From NCBI GenBank assembly GCA_022843485.1, contig JALHNM010000015.1, positions 1-37,673 of the forward strand: a stretch of 37,673 bases of DNA, read 5' to 3'. Below the pieces are notes generated by a model, which saw nothing but the letters and a program-made list of their open reading frames with translations, was not told the origin of the DNA and ran no database searches. The stretch is from Fimbriimonadaceae bacterium (lineage in GTDB: Bacteria > Armatimonadota > Fimbriimonadia > Fimbriimonadales > Fimbriimonadaceae). The first letter of the stretch is position 1; every line of letters starts with the position of its first letter. Both the position numbers and the translations under genes were made by a program. This document shows positions 24,759-33,676 of the stretch, one piece after another.

Positions 24759-25426
24759 TCGAGGGGCGTTTCCCAAGCTTGGCGCAATCGATCGAAGGTA
24801 ACCGACTTTACGTGCAGGTCTCCGAACAGACAGTTATAGCGAAAACCCCGCCAGCGTCTGCGAAGAGTCTCGAAGTCGTCCCGGGCCGTCGGCGCCCCGC
24901 CGTCTCCGTGCCAGTGACCAGAGGCGTCGAACAGCACGTTCACGTCAGAGGGGAGCTGGAACCGCGTTGACGTGAAGAACTTGAAGGCGATCTCCGTTCG
25001 AAAGAAGTAACTTGTCCCGTACGTGGAATAGACGGACGGGGACGTCTTGAACTCGATGTCGGGCCGGTCGTCCATGACCTCGGTGCCGTTGTCGGCCGGG
25101 CACTTGAAGACTTCCTTACTCTTGAGGTAAGGCAAAAGCACGTCGTGAAGGAGGGGCATGAACGGGATGCGGGCCTGGAACTCAGGGAACTCGGCCCAGA
25201 TCTCCGGCCGCACCTTGTCGATCGGGTCGATCGCGTGGGGGAACTGATCGTCCGCTTCCTGCATGTACAGGCCGATCCCGGCGCCGATCTGTCGAAGGTT
25301 GCTAAGACAAGTCGTCTGATTCGCCGAACGCTTCGCCCGGGCGAACGCGGGGAAGATCAGGGCCGCAAGGATGGCCACGATCGCGATCACGACCAGCAGT
25401 TCGATCAACGTGAACCCGCGCCGCAT
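24755..25426 (-). CDS. Type IV pilin-like protein with prepilin cleavage motif
   Basis: 223 residues from ATG 25426, preceded by AAGGTG. The N-terminus [20 protein letters not shown] is a textbook class III signal: short basic leader, G-F cleavage site, Glu at position 5 of the mature protein and a hydrophobic helix. This is followed by [20 protein letters not shown], typical of the large pseudopilin families abundant in Planctomycetes and Armatimonadota. The globular part has two more Cys and ends with [13 protein letters not shown], close to the H-x9-DG type ending. It would be processed by a prepilin peptidase and sit in the inner membrane or a pilus. A start at 25489 would place the signal too far inside. 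Confidence 0.93.
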   Translation of the reverse strand: MRRGFTLIELLVVIAIVAILAALIFPAFARAKRSANQTTCLSNLRQIGAGIGLYMQEADDQFPHAIDPIDKVRPEIWAEFPEFQARIPFMPLLHDVLLPYLKSKEVFKCPADNGTEVMDDRPDIEFKTSPSVYSTYGTSYFFRTEIAFKFFTSTRFQLPSDVNVLFDASGHWHGDGGAPTARDDFETLRRRWRGFRYNCLFGDLHVKSVTFDRLRQAWETPLE

Positions 25427-25554
25427 GACACACCTTACACCGGTCTGACGGGCCTGGTTCCATCGTGAAGGGAACTCGGACCGAGCCAAATGAGGTCACT
25501 TCTGAGGAGGGCGCCTCCCGCCTGGGCCCCGAAGGGGCGTGTCCGGGGCCGGTC

Positions 25555-25563
25555 TGGTACCTT
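25555..25563 (+). promoter_or_regulatory. Extended -10 for the LCP gene
   Basis: TG-G-TACCTT ends 12 nt before the ATG at 25576 in the divergent gap 25427-25575. Transcription would start about 6 nt before the start codon. In that case the GAAGG at 25564-25568 would lie outside the mRNA and could not act as a ribosome site. Confidence 0.35.
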
Positions 25564-25575
25564 GAAGGCACCGGT

Positions 25576-26571
25576 ATGGCGACGAACGGGGGCAAACCAG
25601 TCTGGCTCAAGGCGCTCTCGGGGCTGGCTTATCTGGGCCTCCTCGCCGTCACCCTGACCGCCGGCTCCCTCCTCGGATGGATGGGACGTAGCGAGGTCAT
25701 GAGCGAGGCCCTACGGATCCAAGCGACCGGCGAGCCGCCGCAGAAGGTCTTCGTGAAGGACCTGGCCGGGACCCGGGACTACCTGGACCTGCTCATCCTC
25801 GGGTGCGACGAAGACCTCGTGTACGGGGGCATCGGCGTCCTTCGGCACAAGTCCCGAAGCGATATGATGATGTACGCAAGGATGGACTTTAGTCGTAACC
25901 GGATCGACGCGATCTCGATCCCGCGCGACACGCTCGTCCAGGTGAAGGGCTACCGGACGCACAAGATCAACGCCTACCACGCGATCGGCTACAACGAGGG
26001 CGGAGCGGAGCGGGCGAAGGAACTGGCCAGCCTCGCAACGGAGAAGGTGCTCGGATTGCGAGCCGACCGGGTGGTCGTGCTCGACTTCACCGCCTTCGAA
26101 CGGATGGTCGACCTCCTTGGAGGGGTCGAGGTCTACGTCGAGAAGGACATGAAGTACACCGACGAGGCAGGTGGGCTGTACATCGACCTGAAGCAAGGGC
26201 GCCAGGTCCTCGATGGAGACCAGGCCATGGGTTACGTTAGGTTTCGCCAGTCGGACAGTGACTTTTCGCGACAACGGCGACAGAAGGAGTTCATGATGGC
26301 CCTTCGGAAGCGGGCCCTGCTTCAATGGCAGGTGAGTCCTGAGGTCATCGACCAGTCCCTGGAACTGATGGGGCGCGCCTTCACTCCGCGTGAGATCGCC
26401 AGCCTCGCCCTGTTCGGCCAAAAGGTCGGCTCCGAGAACGTGCGGATGGAAATGGTGCCTGTCGTCGAAGTGAGACGGGGAACGCTCCGCGTCGATCAGG
26501 ACAAGCTCGAACGCAAGCTCAAGGACATGCGGCTAGACGATCGGCGCGCGGAGCGGTTCGCGACCCGATGA
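25576..26571 (+). CDS. LytR-CpsA-Psr (LCP) family protein
   Basis: 331 residues. LCP proteins attach polyprenyl-linked glycopolymers to peptidoglycan outside the membrane. One N-terminal membrane segment (about 12-35, LSGLAYLGLLAVTLTAGSLL) is followed by the LCP domain. The domain contains DLLILGCDED, RSDMMMYARMDFSRNRIDAI, SIPRDTLVQVKGYRTHKIN, VVVLDFTAFERMVDLLGGVE and a run of Arg around YVRFRQSDSDFSRQRRQKEF that binds the pyrophosphate. ATG 25576 starts just before the membrane segment. The frame is open further upstream, but that part has no signal. Its stop overlaps the next gene (ATGA). Confidence 0.92.
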   Translation: MATNGGKPVWLKALSGLAYLGLLAVTLTAGSLLGWMGRSEVMSEALRIQATGEPPQKVFVKDLAGTRDYLDLLILGCDEDLVYGGIGVLRHKSRSDMMMYARMDFSRNRIDAISIPRDTLVQVKGYRTHKINAYHAIGYNEGGAERAKELASLATEKVLGLRADRVVVLDFTAFERMVDLLGGVEVYVEKDMKYTDEAGGLYIDLKQGRQVLDGDQAMGYVRFRQSDSDFSRQRRQKEFMMALRKRALLQWQVSPEVIDQSLELMGRAFTPREIASLALFGQKVGSENVRMEMVPVVEVRRGTLRVDQDKLERKLKDMRLDDRRAERFATR

Positions 26572-27404
26572 CCCTGTCGGCGAACCCCTACGATCCGGAC
26601 GAGCCGGAAGGGCCCCGTAGCTCGAGCACGTACGTCTCGCGCAAGGACGTCCGTTGGGTCGCCCTTATCGTGGTCGTCCTCGCGATCCTGCTGTTCCCCT
26701 TGTTCCTCGAAGCGAAACGGAACGCGGAGCGGACGTTTTGCTCCCAGAACATGCGGGCGATCGGCCAGGCCATGCTGGGCTACGCCACCGACAACAACGA
26801 CCGACTGCCGCCTGCCTACAACGAACAGGCGAACGGGGCGCCTGCACTCGTCGACGGTTTCCCGGTGACCTGGGCGACCCAGGTTCGAGAGTACATGACG
26901 CCCCGGCAGAACTTCGTCTGTCCGACCAGTCGGCCTGAGGAGCGCGCCCGGGTCCTCTCGTTCAAGCCTGGTGAGAAGTCGTTCGAGGTCACGTACGGGC
27001 TTTATCGGGGCGTGGCCTCGGTCTCGCTGGCCCGCGTGAGCGACCCGGCCAGCGTTGTCGCGGTAGCCGAGACGGCGAACAATGGGGCCCTCGGCAGCTT
27101 CAACCCCCAACCGTTCGTGGGGGAGGACGGGCAGCGGGTGCCCTACGACGCGTTCTTGATCGGGTGGGACGACGACAACATGCGGTTCAGCCCGGCCAGC
27201 CGTCGGGTCACCCGCTTAGCTGCCTACGGGGCCCCGGACGGCGACACCTCCCGTAGCGGGGTGCGGTGGCGACACGAGACGTTCATCCATGCGATCAGCG
27301 TGAGCGGCGGTCTCGTAAGGATCGGGCCCGGGGAGGAAAAGGTGCGCCACTTCTCCGACGAGCTTCAGGGCCCGTGGGCGGCGAACCCGTTGCTCTACCG
27401 CTAG
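26568..27404 (+). CDS. Pilin-like anchored protein lacking the prepilin cleavage site
   Basis: 278 residues, starting inside the LCP stop codon. A 26-residue hydrophilic N-terminus with YVSRKDVRW leads to one membrane helix (about 29-46, VALIVVVLAILLFPLFLEAK). RNAERTFCSQNMRAIGQAML then matches the post-helix region of pilin-like proteins (compare [15 protein letters not shown] in the gene at 24755-25426). The G-F-T-L-x-E cleavage motif is missing, so it probably stays as an ordinary single-pass membrane protein. The globular part has a second Cys (FVCPTSRPEE) and ends in HFSDELQGPWAANPLLYR. Its function is unknown; coupling to the LCP gene points to the envelope. Confidence 0.8.
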   Translation: MTLSANPYDPDEPEGPRSSSTYVSRKDVRWVALIVVVLAILLFPLFLEAKRNAERTFCSQNMRAIGQAMLGYATDNNDRLPPAYNEQANGAPALVDGFPVTWATQVREYMTPRQNFVCPTSRPEERARVLSFKPGEKSFEVTYGLYRGVASVSLARVSDPASVVAVAETANNGALGSFNPQPFVGEDGQRVPYDAFLIGWDDDNMRFSPASRRVTRLAAYGAPDGDTSRSGVRWRHETFIHAISVSGGLVRIGPGEEKVRHFSDELQGPWAANPLLYR

Positions 27405-27410
27405 CAAAAG

Positions 27411-27438
27411 GGCCCCCCGTCAAGTGCGACAAGGGGCC
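27411..27438 (-). terminator. Rho-independent terminator of the CHRD gene
   Basis: GGCCCC (27438-27433 on minus) pairs with GGGGCC (27416-27411), with an inner GTC/GAC after a 2-nt mismatch. On the minus strand the stem is followed by CTTTTGC, a short T-tract. It begins 12 nt after the CHRD stop and lies between two convergent genes. Confidence 0.65.
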
Positions 27439-27449
27439 GGTCGTTGCGC

Positions 27450-27938
27450 TTAGGCCTTGCGGCGACGGCGAGCGGCGACGGAAGCGAGGCCCGCACCGAG
27501 CGCGATCATCGTGGCCGGCTCCGGCACCGGGTTGATCTGACCGCGAATCTCGCCACCGCGGAAGTTCACGGTGTGGACGTTGACGTAGTAGAAGCCCCCG
27601 AGAAGGCGCGCTTCCTGGGCCTCGCTCAGGTTCGCGACCAACTGCTTCGGGTTCCCGACGCCGATGTCGAAAATGATCCCGCCGTTCGTTCCGCGTGCCC
27701 CGTCGTGCACGTGGGCGGCGACCTGGTTGCTCGTCAGGTCCTGGAAGGTGATCGTGATGTCGAGCACGTTCGTGACATCGTTGTAGGTGCCCATGATCAT
27801 GCCCGTGGCCGGGGTGTTGACGGGCGGAACCTCTTGCGAGCCGTCCATGATGTCGTCGATCGTCCAGACGAACGCCTGGGCGGGGGCGATAGCGAGCAGG
27901 GCAATGCCGAGTGCGGTTACCTTCGTGAAGTGATTCAT
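27450..27938 (-). CDS. CHRD domain protein with PEP-CTERM sorting signal
   Basis: 162 residues. A signal peptide (1-22, KVTALGIALLAIAPAQA) is followed by a CHRD domain (about 30-135: DGSQEVPPVNTPATG, then AAHVHDGARGTNGGIIFDI and VNVHTVNFRGGEIRGQI). The C-terminus is a PEP-CTERM signal: VPEPATMIALGAGLASVAA, then RRRRKA. Such proteins are exported, and the tail is handled by an exosortase, usually placing the protein at the surface or in the extracellular matrix. GGAG lies 8 nt before the ATG. No exosortase gene is in the window. Confidence 0.95.
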   Translation of the reverse strand: MNHFTKVTALGIALLAIAPAQAFVWTIDDIMDGSQEVPPVNTPATGMIMGTYNDVTNVLDITITFQDLTSNQVAAHVHDGARGTNGGIIFDIGVGNPKQLVANLSEAQEARLLGGFYYVNVHTVNFRGGEIRGQINPVPEPATMIALGAGLASVAARRRRKA

Positions 27939-28066
27939 GTGTCCATCTCCGTGCCGCCCTAGTGAACGGCGAGATTCGGTCCAGGGAACCCCAAGACCTG
28001 TTAGTGATACGCGTCCGGCCCCCTCAAAGGTGACGCTCCGGGCGAAGAATTCTGGAAGAACTTCGG

Positions 28067-28096
28067 GGGCCCGATGGCACTCGAGCCGTCGGGCCC
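28067..28096 (-). terminator. Hairpin terminator of pckA
   Basis: GGGCCCGA (28067-28074) pairs with TCGGGCCC (28089-28096), with an inner GGC/GCC, around a 6-nt loop. It lies 25 nt downstream of the pckA stop on the minus strand. The T content after it is weak. The gap 27939-28066 contains no gene that I can see. Confidence 0.6.
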
Positions 28097-28121
28097 AACT
28101 TAGACGCGGGCCGGAGGGATC

Positions 28122-29651
28122 TCAGGCGAACTTCGTGAAGTTCGCGTCGAACTTGGCCTTGAGATCGACGGCCTTGGCATCGTAGGCGGCCGGGTCGGCC
28201 CAGGTCGACCTCGGGTCGAGCACCTCGGTCGGCACCTCCGGACAGGCGATCGGGACTTGCAGCCCGAACACCGGCTCGGTCCGGAACTCGTTGAGCGTCC
28301 CGTTGAGCGCCGCGTGGATCATGGCTCGGGTGTGGCCGAGCTTCATCCGGTGGCCGACACCATAGGGCCCACCCGTCCACCCGGTATTGACGAGCCACAC
28401 TTGGGCACCGTGCCGCGCGATCTTCTCGCCGAGGAGCTTGGCGTAGACGCTCGGGTGGAGCGGCAGGAACGGCGCCCCGAAGCAGGTGCTGAAGGTGAGC
28501 GTCGGCTCGGTCACTCCCGCCTCCGTCCCCGCGACTTTGGCCGTGTAGCCGTTCAGGAAGTGGTACATCGCCTGCTCGGGGGTGAGCTTGCTGATGGGGG
28601 GCAGAACCCCGTAGGCGTCGCACGTCAGGAAGAAAATGTTTTTCGGGTGCCCTCCGACGCTCGGGAGCACGGCCCCGTCGATGTAGTCGACCGGGTAGGC
28701 GCACCGGGTGTTCTCGGTCAGGCTCCCGTCGTCGTAGTCCGGCCTCCGCCGGTCGTCCAGCACCACGTTCTCGAGCACCGAGCCGAACCGGATCGCGTTC
28801 CAGATCTGCGGCTCGCCCTCGTGGCTCAGCTTGATGCACTTGGCGTAGCACCCGCCCTCGACGTTGAACACGCCCTCTTCGGTCCAGCCGTGCTCGTCGT
28901 CGCCGATGAGGCGTCGCTCGGGGTCGGCGGAGAGGGTCGTCTTGCCCGTACCGCTCAGGCCGAAGAACAGGGCCGTGTCGCCCGCCGCGCCGATGTTCGC
29001 GCTGCAGTGCATGCTCATGACCCCCTTCAGCGGGAGGAGGTAGTTCATGATCGTGAACACACTCTTCTTCATCTCGCCCGCGTAGAACGTGCCCATGATG
29101 ATCACGGTCTTCTCGGTGAAGTTGAGCGCGATCATCGCGTCGCGGGGCTCGCCGTTCACCTCGCGCTCCCAGGTCTCACGGCACAGGTCGAGCACGGTCC
29201 ACTCGGGCACGAAGGCCGCGAGTTCCTCGGCGGACGGCTTGATCAAGAGCTGGCCGATGAAGTGGGCGTGGTAGGCGTTCTCGACGACGAACCGCACCGA
29301 GATCCGGTGGGCGGGGTCGGCGCCGGCGAACACGTCCACCACGTAGAGCCGCTTCGAGGGGATGGCGGCCTGGGCCTTGTCCCGGAGCTGGACCCACGTC
29401 TCCGGGGTCATCGCCGTGTTGTTGTCCCACCACACGTGGGCCTCGGACCCGGCGTCCCGAACGACGTGCTTGTCCTTCGGTGTCCTTCCCGTGTACTTGC
29501 CCGTGTAAGCCACAAGGGCCCCGTTGTCGGCCAGCTTCCCTTCCCCGTTTCGAAGGGCGTGCTCGATGAGTTCGGTGGTCGGGAGGTTGCGGTAGACCTC
29601 GCGGGCCTGGTCGACGGCGAAGGTGGCGGGAGCGACGCTCGTGGTACTCAT
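28122..29651 (-). CDS. pckA: Phosphoenolpyruvate carboxykinase (ATP)
   Basis: Converts oxaloacetate plus ATP to PEP, CO2 and ADP, the first step of gluconeogenesis. 509 residues. The motifs are [20 protein letters not shown] (about 48-67), the PEPCK region MHCSANIG followed by the P-loop [11 protein letters not shown], the metal-binding LIGDDEHGW, and [11 protein letters not shown]. The P-loop form and size identify the ATP-dependent enzyme, not the GTP one. ATG 29651 has AGGA 7 nt upstream. A frame extension upstream to 29765 has no family sequence. Confidence 0.97.
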   Translation of the reverse strand: MSTTSVAPATFAVDQAREVYRNLPTTELIEHALRNGEGKLADNGALVAYTGKYTGRTPKDKHVVRDAGSEAHVWWDNNTAMTPETWVQLRDKAQAAIPSKRLYVVDVFAGADPAHRISVRFVVENAYHAHFIGQLLIKPSAEELAAFVPEWTVLDLCRETWEREVNGEPRDAMIALNFTEKTVIIMGTFYAGEMKKSVFTIMNYLLPLKGVMSMHCSANIGAAGDTALFFGLSGTGKTTLSADPERRLIGDDEHGWTEEGVFNVEGGCYAKCIKLSHEGEPQIWNAIRFGSVLENVVLDDRRRPDYDDGSLTENTRCAYPVDYIDGAVLPSVGGHPKNIFFLTCDAYGVLPPISKLTPEQAMYHFLNGYTAKVAGTEAGVTEPTLTFSTCFGAPFLPLHPSVYAKLLGEKIARHGAQVWLVNTGWTGGPYGVGHRMKLGHTRAMIHAALNGTLNEFRTEPVFGLQVPIACPEVPTEVLDPRSTWADPAAYDAKAVDLKAKFDANFTKFA

Positions 29652-29708
29652 CGTTGAATCCTGCGGCGACTCGGGCGCCCTGTGCAGGCTGCCCGTCGGA
29701 TTGGCTCT

Positions 29709-29714
29709 ATTGTA
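29709..29714 (-). promoter_or_regulatory. -10 element (TACAAT) for pckA
   Basis: On the minus strand TACAAT lies about 57 nt before the pckA ATG, in the gap after the LamG-like gene and its terminator. The AGGA ribosome site would be in the leader. No -35 was recognised. Confidence 0.4.
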
Positions 29715-29749
29715 CCGAGGCGGCGGCCTCCGGCCCTCCCCCTCCGAAG

Positions 29750-29781
29750 GGCCCTGTCCTCCCAAGACGGAGGCCAGGGCC
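29750..29781 (-). terminator. Long hairpin terminator after the LamG-like gene
   Basis: GGCCCTG (29750-29756) pairs with CAGGGCC (29775-29781). After one mismatch, CCTCC (29758-29762) pairs with GGAGG (29769-29773), giving 12 bp around a 6-nt loop. It starts 12 nt after the stop of the minus-strand gene. A competing GGCCCT/AGGGCC hairpin (29732-29753) lies next to it. Confidence 0.6.
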
Positions 29782-29793
29782 TGGGCGTCGGCG

Positions 29794-31056
29794 TCAGCGG
29801 TTGACGAGCCAGGAGGCTGCGTCGTGCTCTACGCACCAGATCGGCAGGGCCGTGGGTCCGATCGGACGGACACGGAAGCGCGCCCGAAGCGCCCCCGCCG
29901 TACCGACGTAGCGCGCGCGGTTGCCCGTGGCGGCGACCGTTTGCACCCCGAAGGTCGAGGTCATGTTCTGGGAGGACACGTCCGTGGGGTCGTACCGGTT
30001 CGCCTGCCAGTCGAAGAGCTCGAGGGTCTGGCGGTAGAGGCCGGCGGTCTGGAACCGGGCCACAGTTTGGAACCGGAGCGAGGAGAAGGCCCGCACCTGG
30101 GTCGAGCCAGCAACCTCGACCTGGATCGGATCGACCTGGTTGTTCGGAACCACGAACCGGCACGTGCGGTAGACGTCGCCATCGCCCGCCCGGAGCAAGC
30201 TGCCGACGTTGCCCCGGTCACGCCGACCGAGCACGACCGTCACCGAGGAGGGCGCAACGATCTGGGCGAACGGCGTCCCGACCGGGCCGAGCCCGGCGAT
30301 CTCCTGGTCGCTGAGCACGCGGTCGAAGAACGCCAGCTGGAGAAGGACACCGAGCGGGTTCTCCTCGTTGTCGTCGCCGAAGACGTTGATCGAGCGGTCC
30401 GAAGCCCCGGCGTAGGTCGCGTACGTCCCATCGACCAACCCCCCGAGGGCCGCGGTGACAGAGCGCTTGAACACGCCGTCCACGTAGTACTTGATCTCCG
30501 CGCCGAGGCCGAGGAACCCGGTCCCCGTCCGGACCGAGACCACGATCCGACGCCAGAACTTCGGGTCGAACGAGGAGCCGTAGCTCTGCTCAACGCCGAT
30601 CCGGGCGTCCCCGTTGGCGTCCCAGAGCAGGAAGCTGTCGCCGTCGTTGCCGTTCGTGTCGTTACAGTTGAACAGTGAGCTGTAGGCTCCGTCCCCGCTC
30701 GCGTCGTGGCGGACGTCGAAGAGGACCGTGTACCGGTTCACCTGGCTCCCGCCCCCGTTCGCCCGCATCCCGTGTCGGGTCTTGAAGTAGCCGCGGCTGC
30801 CCGGCCCGGTCATCTCCGCGACCCGTCGGAGCTGATCGCCGAACACGCTGAAGAGGAAACGGAACGGCGTGACCTGGCCTTCCCCGTTCCCGGTGCGGAA
30901 CTCCAGCCGGGGGTTGCCTTCCGCGTTGTTCGTGGTCGATGCGGCGATGACGTCGTTGACCGGGTCGACCTCGAAGTCGAAGGCGGACGTGGGCAGGATC
31001 TGGGCGGACGCTGCCGACGCCAGGAGAGCGAGACAGAAAGTGGAACAGGGCTTCAT
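29794..31056 (-). CDS. Secreted LamG/concanavalin-like protein
   Basis: 420 residues from ATG 31056, with GGAG 5 nt upstream. The signal peptide is [17 protein letters not shown]. The first 270 residues look like a LamG-type jelly roll: [55 protein letters not shown], then [20 protein letters not shown], the common closing phrase of LamG domains. A second, beta-rich domain with [20 protein letters not shown] follows. The end, [20 protein letters not shown] and then D and W, resembles the tails of the two edge genes. It is probably extracellular; the ligand is unknown. Confidence 0.85.
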   Translation of the reverse strand: MKPCSTFCLALLASAASAQILPTSAFDFEVDPVNDVIAASTTNNAEGNPRLEFRTGNGEGQVTPFRFLFSVFGDQLRRVAEMTGPGSRGYFKTRHGMRANGGGSQVNRYTVLFDVRHDASGDGAYSSLFNCNDTNGNDGDSFLLWDANGDARIGVEQSYGSSFDPKFWRRIVVSVRTGTGFLGLGAEIKYYVDGVFKRSVTAALGGLVDGTYATYAGASDRSINVFGDDNEENPLGVLLQLAFFDRVLSDQEIAGLGPVGTPFAQIVAPSSVTVVLGRRDRGNVGSLLRAGDGDVYRTCRFVVPNNQVDPIQVEVAGSTQVRAFSSLRFQTVARFQTAGLYRQTLELFDWQANRYDPTDVSSQNMTSTFGVQTVAATGNRARYVGTAGALRARFRVRPIGPTALPIWCVEHDAASWLVNR

Positions 31057-31223
31057 CGGGGCTCCAGCCCGGCTCGGCACACAAGACCGGCGCGGGTCTC
31101 ACGAGTGAGGCACGGGGAGGTTAAGGGCAGGTCAAGGCGGAGAAACCGGTGGGCAGGGCCTGGCCGTGGGCATCAGGGATCGGGCGGAGGGGCCCCCCAC
31201 GCCGACGTCGACGGCGCGTCCGG

Positions 31224-31236
31224 TAACCTCTCGCTG
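31224..31236 (+). promoter_or_regulatory. -10-like element directly before the phhB start
   Basis: TAACCT (31224-31229) is followed by 7 nt and the ATG at 31237, with no Shine-Dalgarno between. This suits a leaderless mRNA. The rest of the divergent gap (31057-31223) is GC-rich with no gene that I can see. Confidence 0.35.
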
Positions 31237-31524
31237 ATGACGTACCACAAGCTCTCGGATGCCGAACTCGCCGCCGGGCTGACCGAGATCCCCGGCTGGG
31301 CGGTGGGAGACGGCGCTCTGGCCCGCACATTCACCTTCAACACCTATAAGGACGGGGTCGTGTTCGCCGTAGCGGTCGCCTTCGAGGCGGACAAGCTCAA
31401 CCATCACCCTGACATTGCGATCGGCTACGGCAAGGTCCGGGTCTCGACGGTGACCCACGACGCCGGCGGGCTGACGGACTACGACCTCACCCTCGCCCGT
31501 CTGGTCCAGCGGCTGGCGAACTGA
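31237..31524 (+). CDS. phhB: 4a-hydroxytetrahydrobiopterin dehydratase (PCD/DCoH)
   Basis: 95 residues, the family size. It dehydrates the carbinolamine form of tetrahydropterin so that the cofactor can be recycled. The start [19 protein letters not shown] is typical, followed by [20 protein letters not shown] and the active-site region [20 protein letters not shown], with the His pair, then [15 protein letters not shown]. In bacteria it often accompanies phenylalanine hydroxylase; here it precedes aroC by 7 nt, a link to aromatic metabolism. ATG 31237 is used because the domain starts there. Confidence 0.93.
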   Translation: MTYHKLSDAELAAGLTEIPGWAVGDGALARTFTFNTYKDGVVFAVAVAFEADKLNHHPDIAIGYGKVRVSTVTHDAGGLTDYDLTLARLVQRLAN

Positions 31525-31531
31525 GGGACGG

Positions 31532-32662
31532 ATGGGCAACACCTTCGGTCGGCTCTTCCGGGTCACGACGTTCGGCGAGAGCCACGGGCCCGCGGTGGGC
31601 TGCGTCGTCGATGGGTGCCCGTCTCGGCTCCCCCTAACCGAAGAGACCGTCCAGACCGAGCTCGACCGCAGGCGACCCGGCCAGAGCCGGATCGTCACCC
31701 AGCGCAAGGAAGCCGACCGTGTGGAGATCCTCAGCGGGGTGCTCGACGGCCTGACCCTCGGGACACCGATCGGGCTTCTCGTCCGCAACGAGGACCAACG
31801 AAGCCGCGACTACGACGAGATGCGCGAGAAGTACCGCCCGAGCCACGCCGACTTTGCCTATGACCAGAAGTACGGCATTCGGGCCTGGTCCGGCGGGGGC
31901 CGGGCGAGCGCGAGAGAGACGATCGGGCGCGTGGCGGGCGGGGCGATCGCCCAACTCCTCCTCCGCCAGCGCTACGGTGTCGAGATCGTGGCCTGGGTCG
32001 AGACGGTCCGCGACCTAGGGTCGGCCGTCGACCCCGACACCGTCCGGCGGGAAGACGTGGAAGCGCACATCGTCCGCTGCCCCGACCTCGAAGCGGCAGA
32101 GAGGATGCTCACGCTCATCGAGCAGGTGCGCAAGGAGGGCGACTCGGTGGGCGGGGTCGTGCAATGCGTGGTCCGGGGGGTCCCGCCGGGCTGGGGCGAG
32201 CCCGTGTTCGACAAACTCGAGGCCGACCTCGCCAAAGCGCTCATGAGCCTCCCGGCCAGCAAAGGGTTCGAGATCGGGAGCGGGTTCGGGGGCACCCTCC
32301 TGCGGGGGAGCGAGCACAACGACCCCTACCGGGCCGACGCCACGGGCCGGGTGAGCACGTCGACCAACCACAGCGGGGGGGTCCAGGGCGGCATCAGTAT
32401 CGGGACCCCCGTCACGCTGCGGGTCGCGTTCAAGCCCGTCGCGACGGTCATGCACGAACAGGACACGGTGACCGTCCGCCACGAGAACACGACGTTGAAA
32501 GGCCGGGGGCGCCACGACCCGTGCGTTTTGCCGCGAGCCGTCCCGATGGTCGAGGCCATGGTCGCGCTCGTGCTGGCCGACCACTCACTGCTCCAGGAGG
32601 CCGTCCGGGGGCGGGCGGAGGGCTGGGGCGAGGGTCTCCCGTCGCGTACAATCGGCCCGTGA
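31532..32662 (+). CDS. aroC: Chorismate synthase
   Basis: Last step of the shikimate pathway: EPSP to chorismate, using reduced FMN. 376 residues. Family motifs include [20 protein letters not shown] (2-21), [47 protein letters not shown]-like [15 protein letters not shown] and [29 protein letters not shown] precedes the ATG. The stop overlaps the GTG start of pstB (GTGA). The other shikimate genes are elsewhere. Confidence 0.97.
   Translation: MGNTFGRLFRVTTFGESHGPAVGCVVDGCPSRLPLTEETVQTELDRRRPGQSRIVTQRKEADRVEILSGVLDGLTLGTPIGLLVRNEDQRSRDYDEMREKYRPSHADFAYDQKYGIRAWSGGGRASARETIGRVAGGAIAQLLLRQRYGVEIVAWVETVRDLGSAVDPDTVRREDVEAHIVRCPDLEAAERMLTLIEQVRKEGDSVGGVVQCVVRGVPPGWGEPVFDKLEADLAKALMSLPASKGFEIGSGFGGTLLRGSEHNDPYRADATGRVSTSTNHSGGVQGGISIGTPVTLRVAFKPVATVMHEQDTVTVRHENTTLKGRGRHDPCVLPRAVPMVEAMVALVLADHSLLQEAVRGRAEGWGEGLPSRTIGP
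32647..32658 (+). promoter_or_regulatory. -10 element directly before the pstB start
   Basis: TACAAT (32647-32652), inside the last codons of aroC, is followed by 6 nt and the GTG at 32659. There is no Shine-Dalgarno. The arrangement fits a leaderless promoter, though coupling to aroC through the GTGA overlap could also drive translation. Confidence 0.4.
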
Positions 32663-33450
32663 GCACGACACTGGGGACGGAAGGGGAAACCGCGCTTCGA
32701 GGGGCGATCCGGGCGACGGGCGTCGATTTCTACTACGGTGCCGTTCAGGCCCTCAAGGAGGTGAGCCTGAACGTGGAGCCGAGGAAGATCACGGCCCTCA
32801 TCGGGCCCAGCGGGTGCGGGAAGTCGACGTTCCTGCGCTGCCTCAACCGGATGAACGACCTGATCGAGGGCACGCGGATCACCGGGCTTGTCGAGATCGA
32901 CGGCACCGACATCTACAGCCCCGAGGTCGACCCGGTCGAGCTCCGCAAGATCGTAGGGATGGTCTTCCAGAAGCCCAACCCGTTCCCGATGTCGATCTTC
33001 GACAACATCGCCTACGGGCCCCGAATCCACGGCACGCGCAAGCGCTCCGAGCTCGAGGACATCGTCGAGCGCTCGCTGACCCGGGCGTACCTGTGGGACG
33101 AGGCGAAGGACAAGCTCAAGCAGAGCGCCCTCGGGCTCTCCGGGGGTCAGCAGCAGCGCCTGTGCATCGCCCGGACGATCGCCGTGGAGCCGGAGGTGAT
33201 CCTCATGGACGAGCCCTGTTCGGCGCTCGACCCGATCGCGACCTCGAAGATCGAGGACCTCATGCTAGAGCTCAAGGAGAACTTTACGATCGTGATCGTC
33301 ACCCACAACATGCAACAGGCCCAGCGCGCGAGCGACTTCACCGCCTTCTTCATGCAGGGCCGGATCGTGGAGACGAACACGACCGGAGAGATCTTCCTCC
33401 ACCCGCGCGAGAAGCAGACCGAGGACTACATCTCGGGCCGGTTCGGTTGA
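32659..33450 (+). CDS. pstB: Phosphate ABC transporter ATP-binding protein
   Basis: 263 residues. The ATPase of the high-affinity phosphate importer PstSCAB. PstB-specific phrases are [40 protein letters not shown] (Walker A), [20 protein letters not shown] (Q-loop), [34 protein letters not shown] (Walker B) and [10 protein letters not shown]. It ends in EDYISGRFG, the usual PstB tail. pstS, pstC, pstA and phoU are not in the window, so the gene stands apart from its partners. It lies behind aroC with a GTGA overlap. Confidence 0.95.
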   Translation: MSTTLGTEGETALRGAIRATGVDFYYGAVQALKEVSLNVEPRKITALIGPSGCGKSTFLRCLNRMNDLIEGTRITGLVEIDGTDIYSPEVDPVELRKIVGMVFQKPNPFPMSIFDNIAYGPRIHGTRKRSELEDIVERSLTRAYLWDEAKDKLKQSALGLSGGQQQRLCIARTIAVEPEVILMDEPCSALDPIATSKIEDLMLELKENFTIVIVTHNMQQAQRASDFTAFFMQGRIVETNTTGEIFLHPREKQTEDYISGRFG

Positions 33451-33505
33451 ACTTGGGCCTTTAGGCTCACACCTCGAACCTTCGCCCCCCCGGCCCCCTC
33501 AAACG

Positions 33506-33676
33506 GTCTAGAAGCGAGCGTCGCGCTAGACAAAGTCTTGTAGACATTCTTACGACTTACGAGACGGCTGATAGTCCGCACCCTATGATCAGGGATAAAG
33601 TCCTAATCTTCGGGCTTTTCGCGGTCTAGAGCCCAAGACACCTTGTCTAGACAGTCTCGTCTCGTCATACTAGACA
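33506..33676 (+). repeat. Cluster of GTCTAGAC-type boxes (probable operators) before the XRE-TPR gene
   Basis: The 312-bp gap 33451-33762 has no gene but holds six related boxes: GTCTAGA 33506-33512, CTAGACA 33526-33532, GTAGACA 33540-33546, GTCTAGA 33624-33630, the perfect palindrome TGTCTAGACA 33644-33653 and CTAGACA 33670-33676. Two pairs repeat with a 20-bp offset (33506/33526 and 33624/33644). Each pair forms an inverted repeat GTCTAG...CTAGAC with a further inner stem. The last boxes overlap a promoter. The region is AT-richer than its surroundings. I infer binding sites for the HTH protein encoded just downstream. Confidence 0.65.
33643..33671 (+). promoter_or_regulatory. Sigma-70-type promoter overlapping the GTCTAGAC boxes
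   Basis: TTGTCT (33643-33648) and CATACT (33666-33671) are separated by 17 bp and each match the consensus at four of six positions. The -35 lies in the palindrome TGTCTAGACA and the -10 abuts the last CTAGACA box, so a bound protein would block the polymerase. A second -10-like TATGAT lies at 33584-33589 without a clear -35. Confidence 0.5.

Noticed and set aside
28257-29657. Long open frame opposite pckA
   Set aside because: It is a GC-rich antisense shadow with Arg/Val/Glu-rich composition and no family match. Similar long shadows opposite dnaX, dnaG and the kinase/regulator genes were dropped for the same reason.
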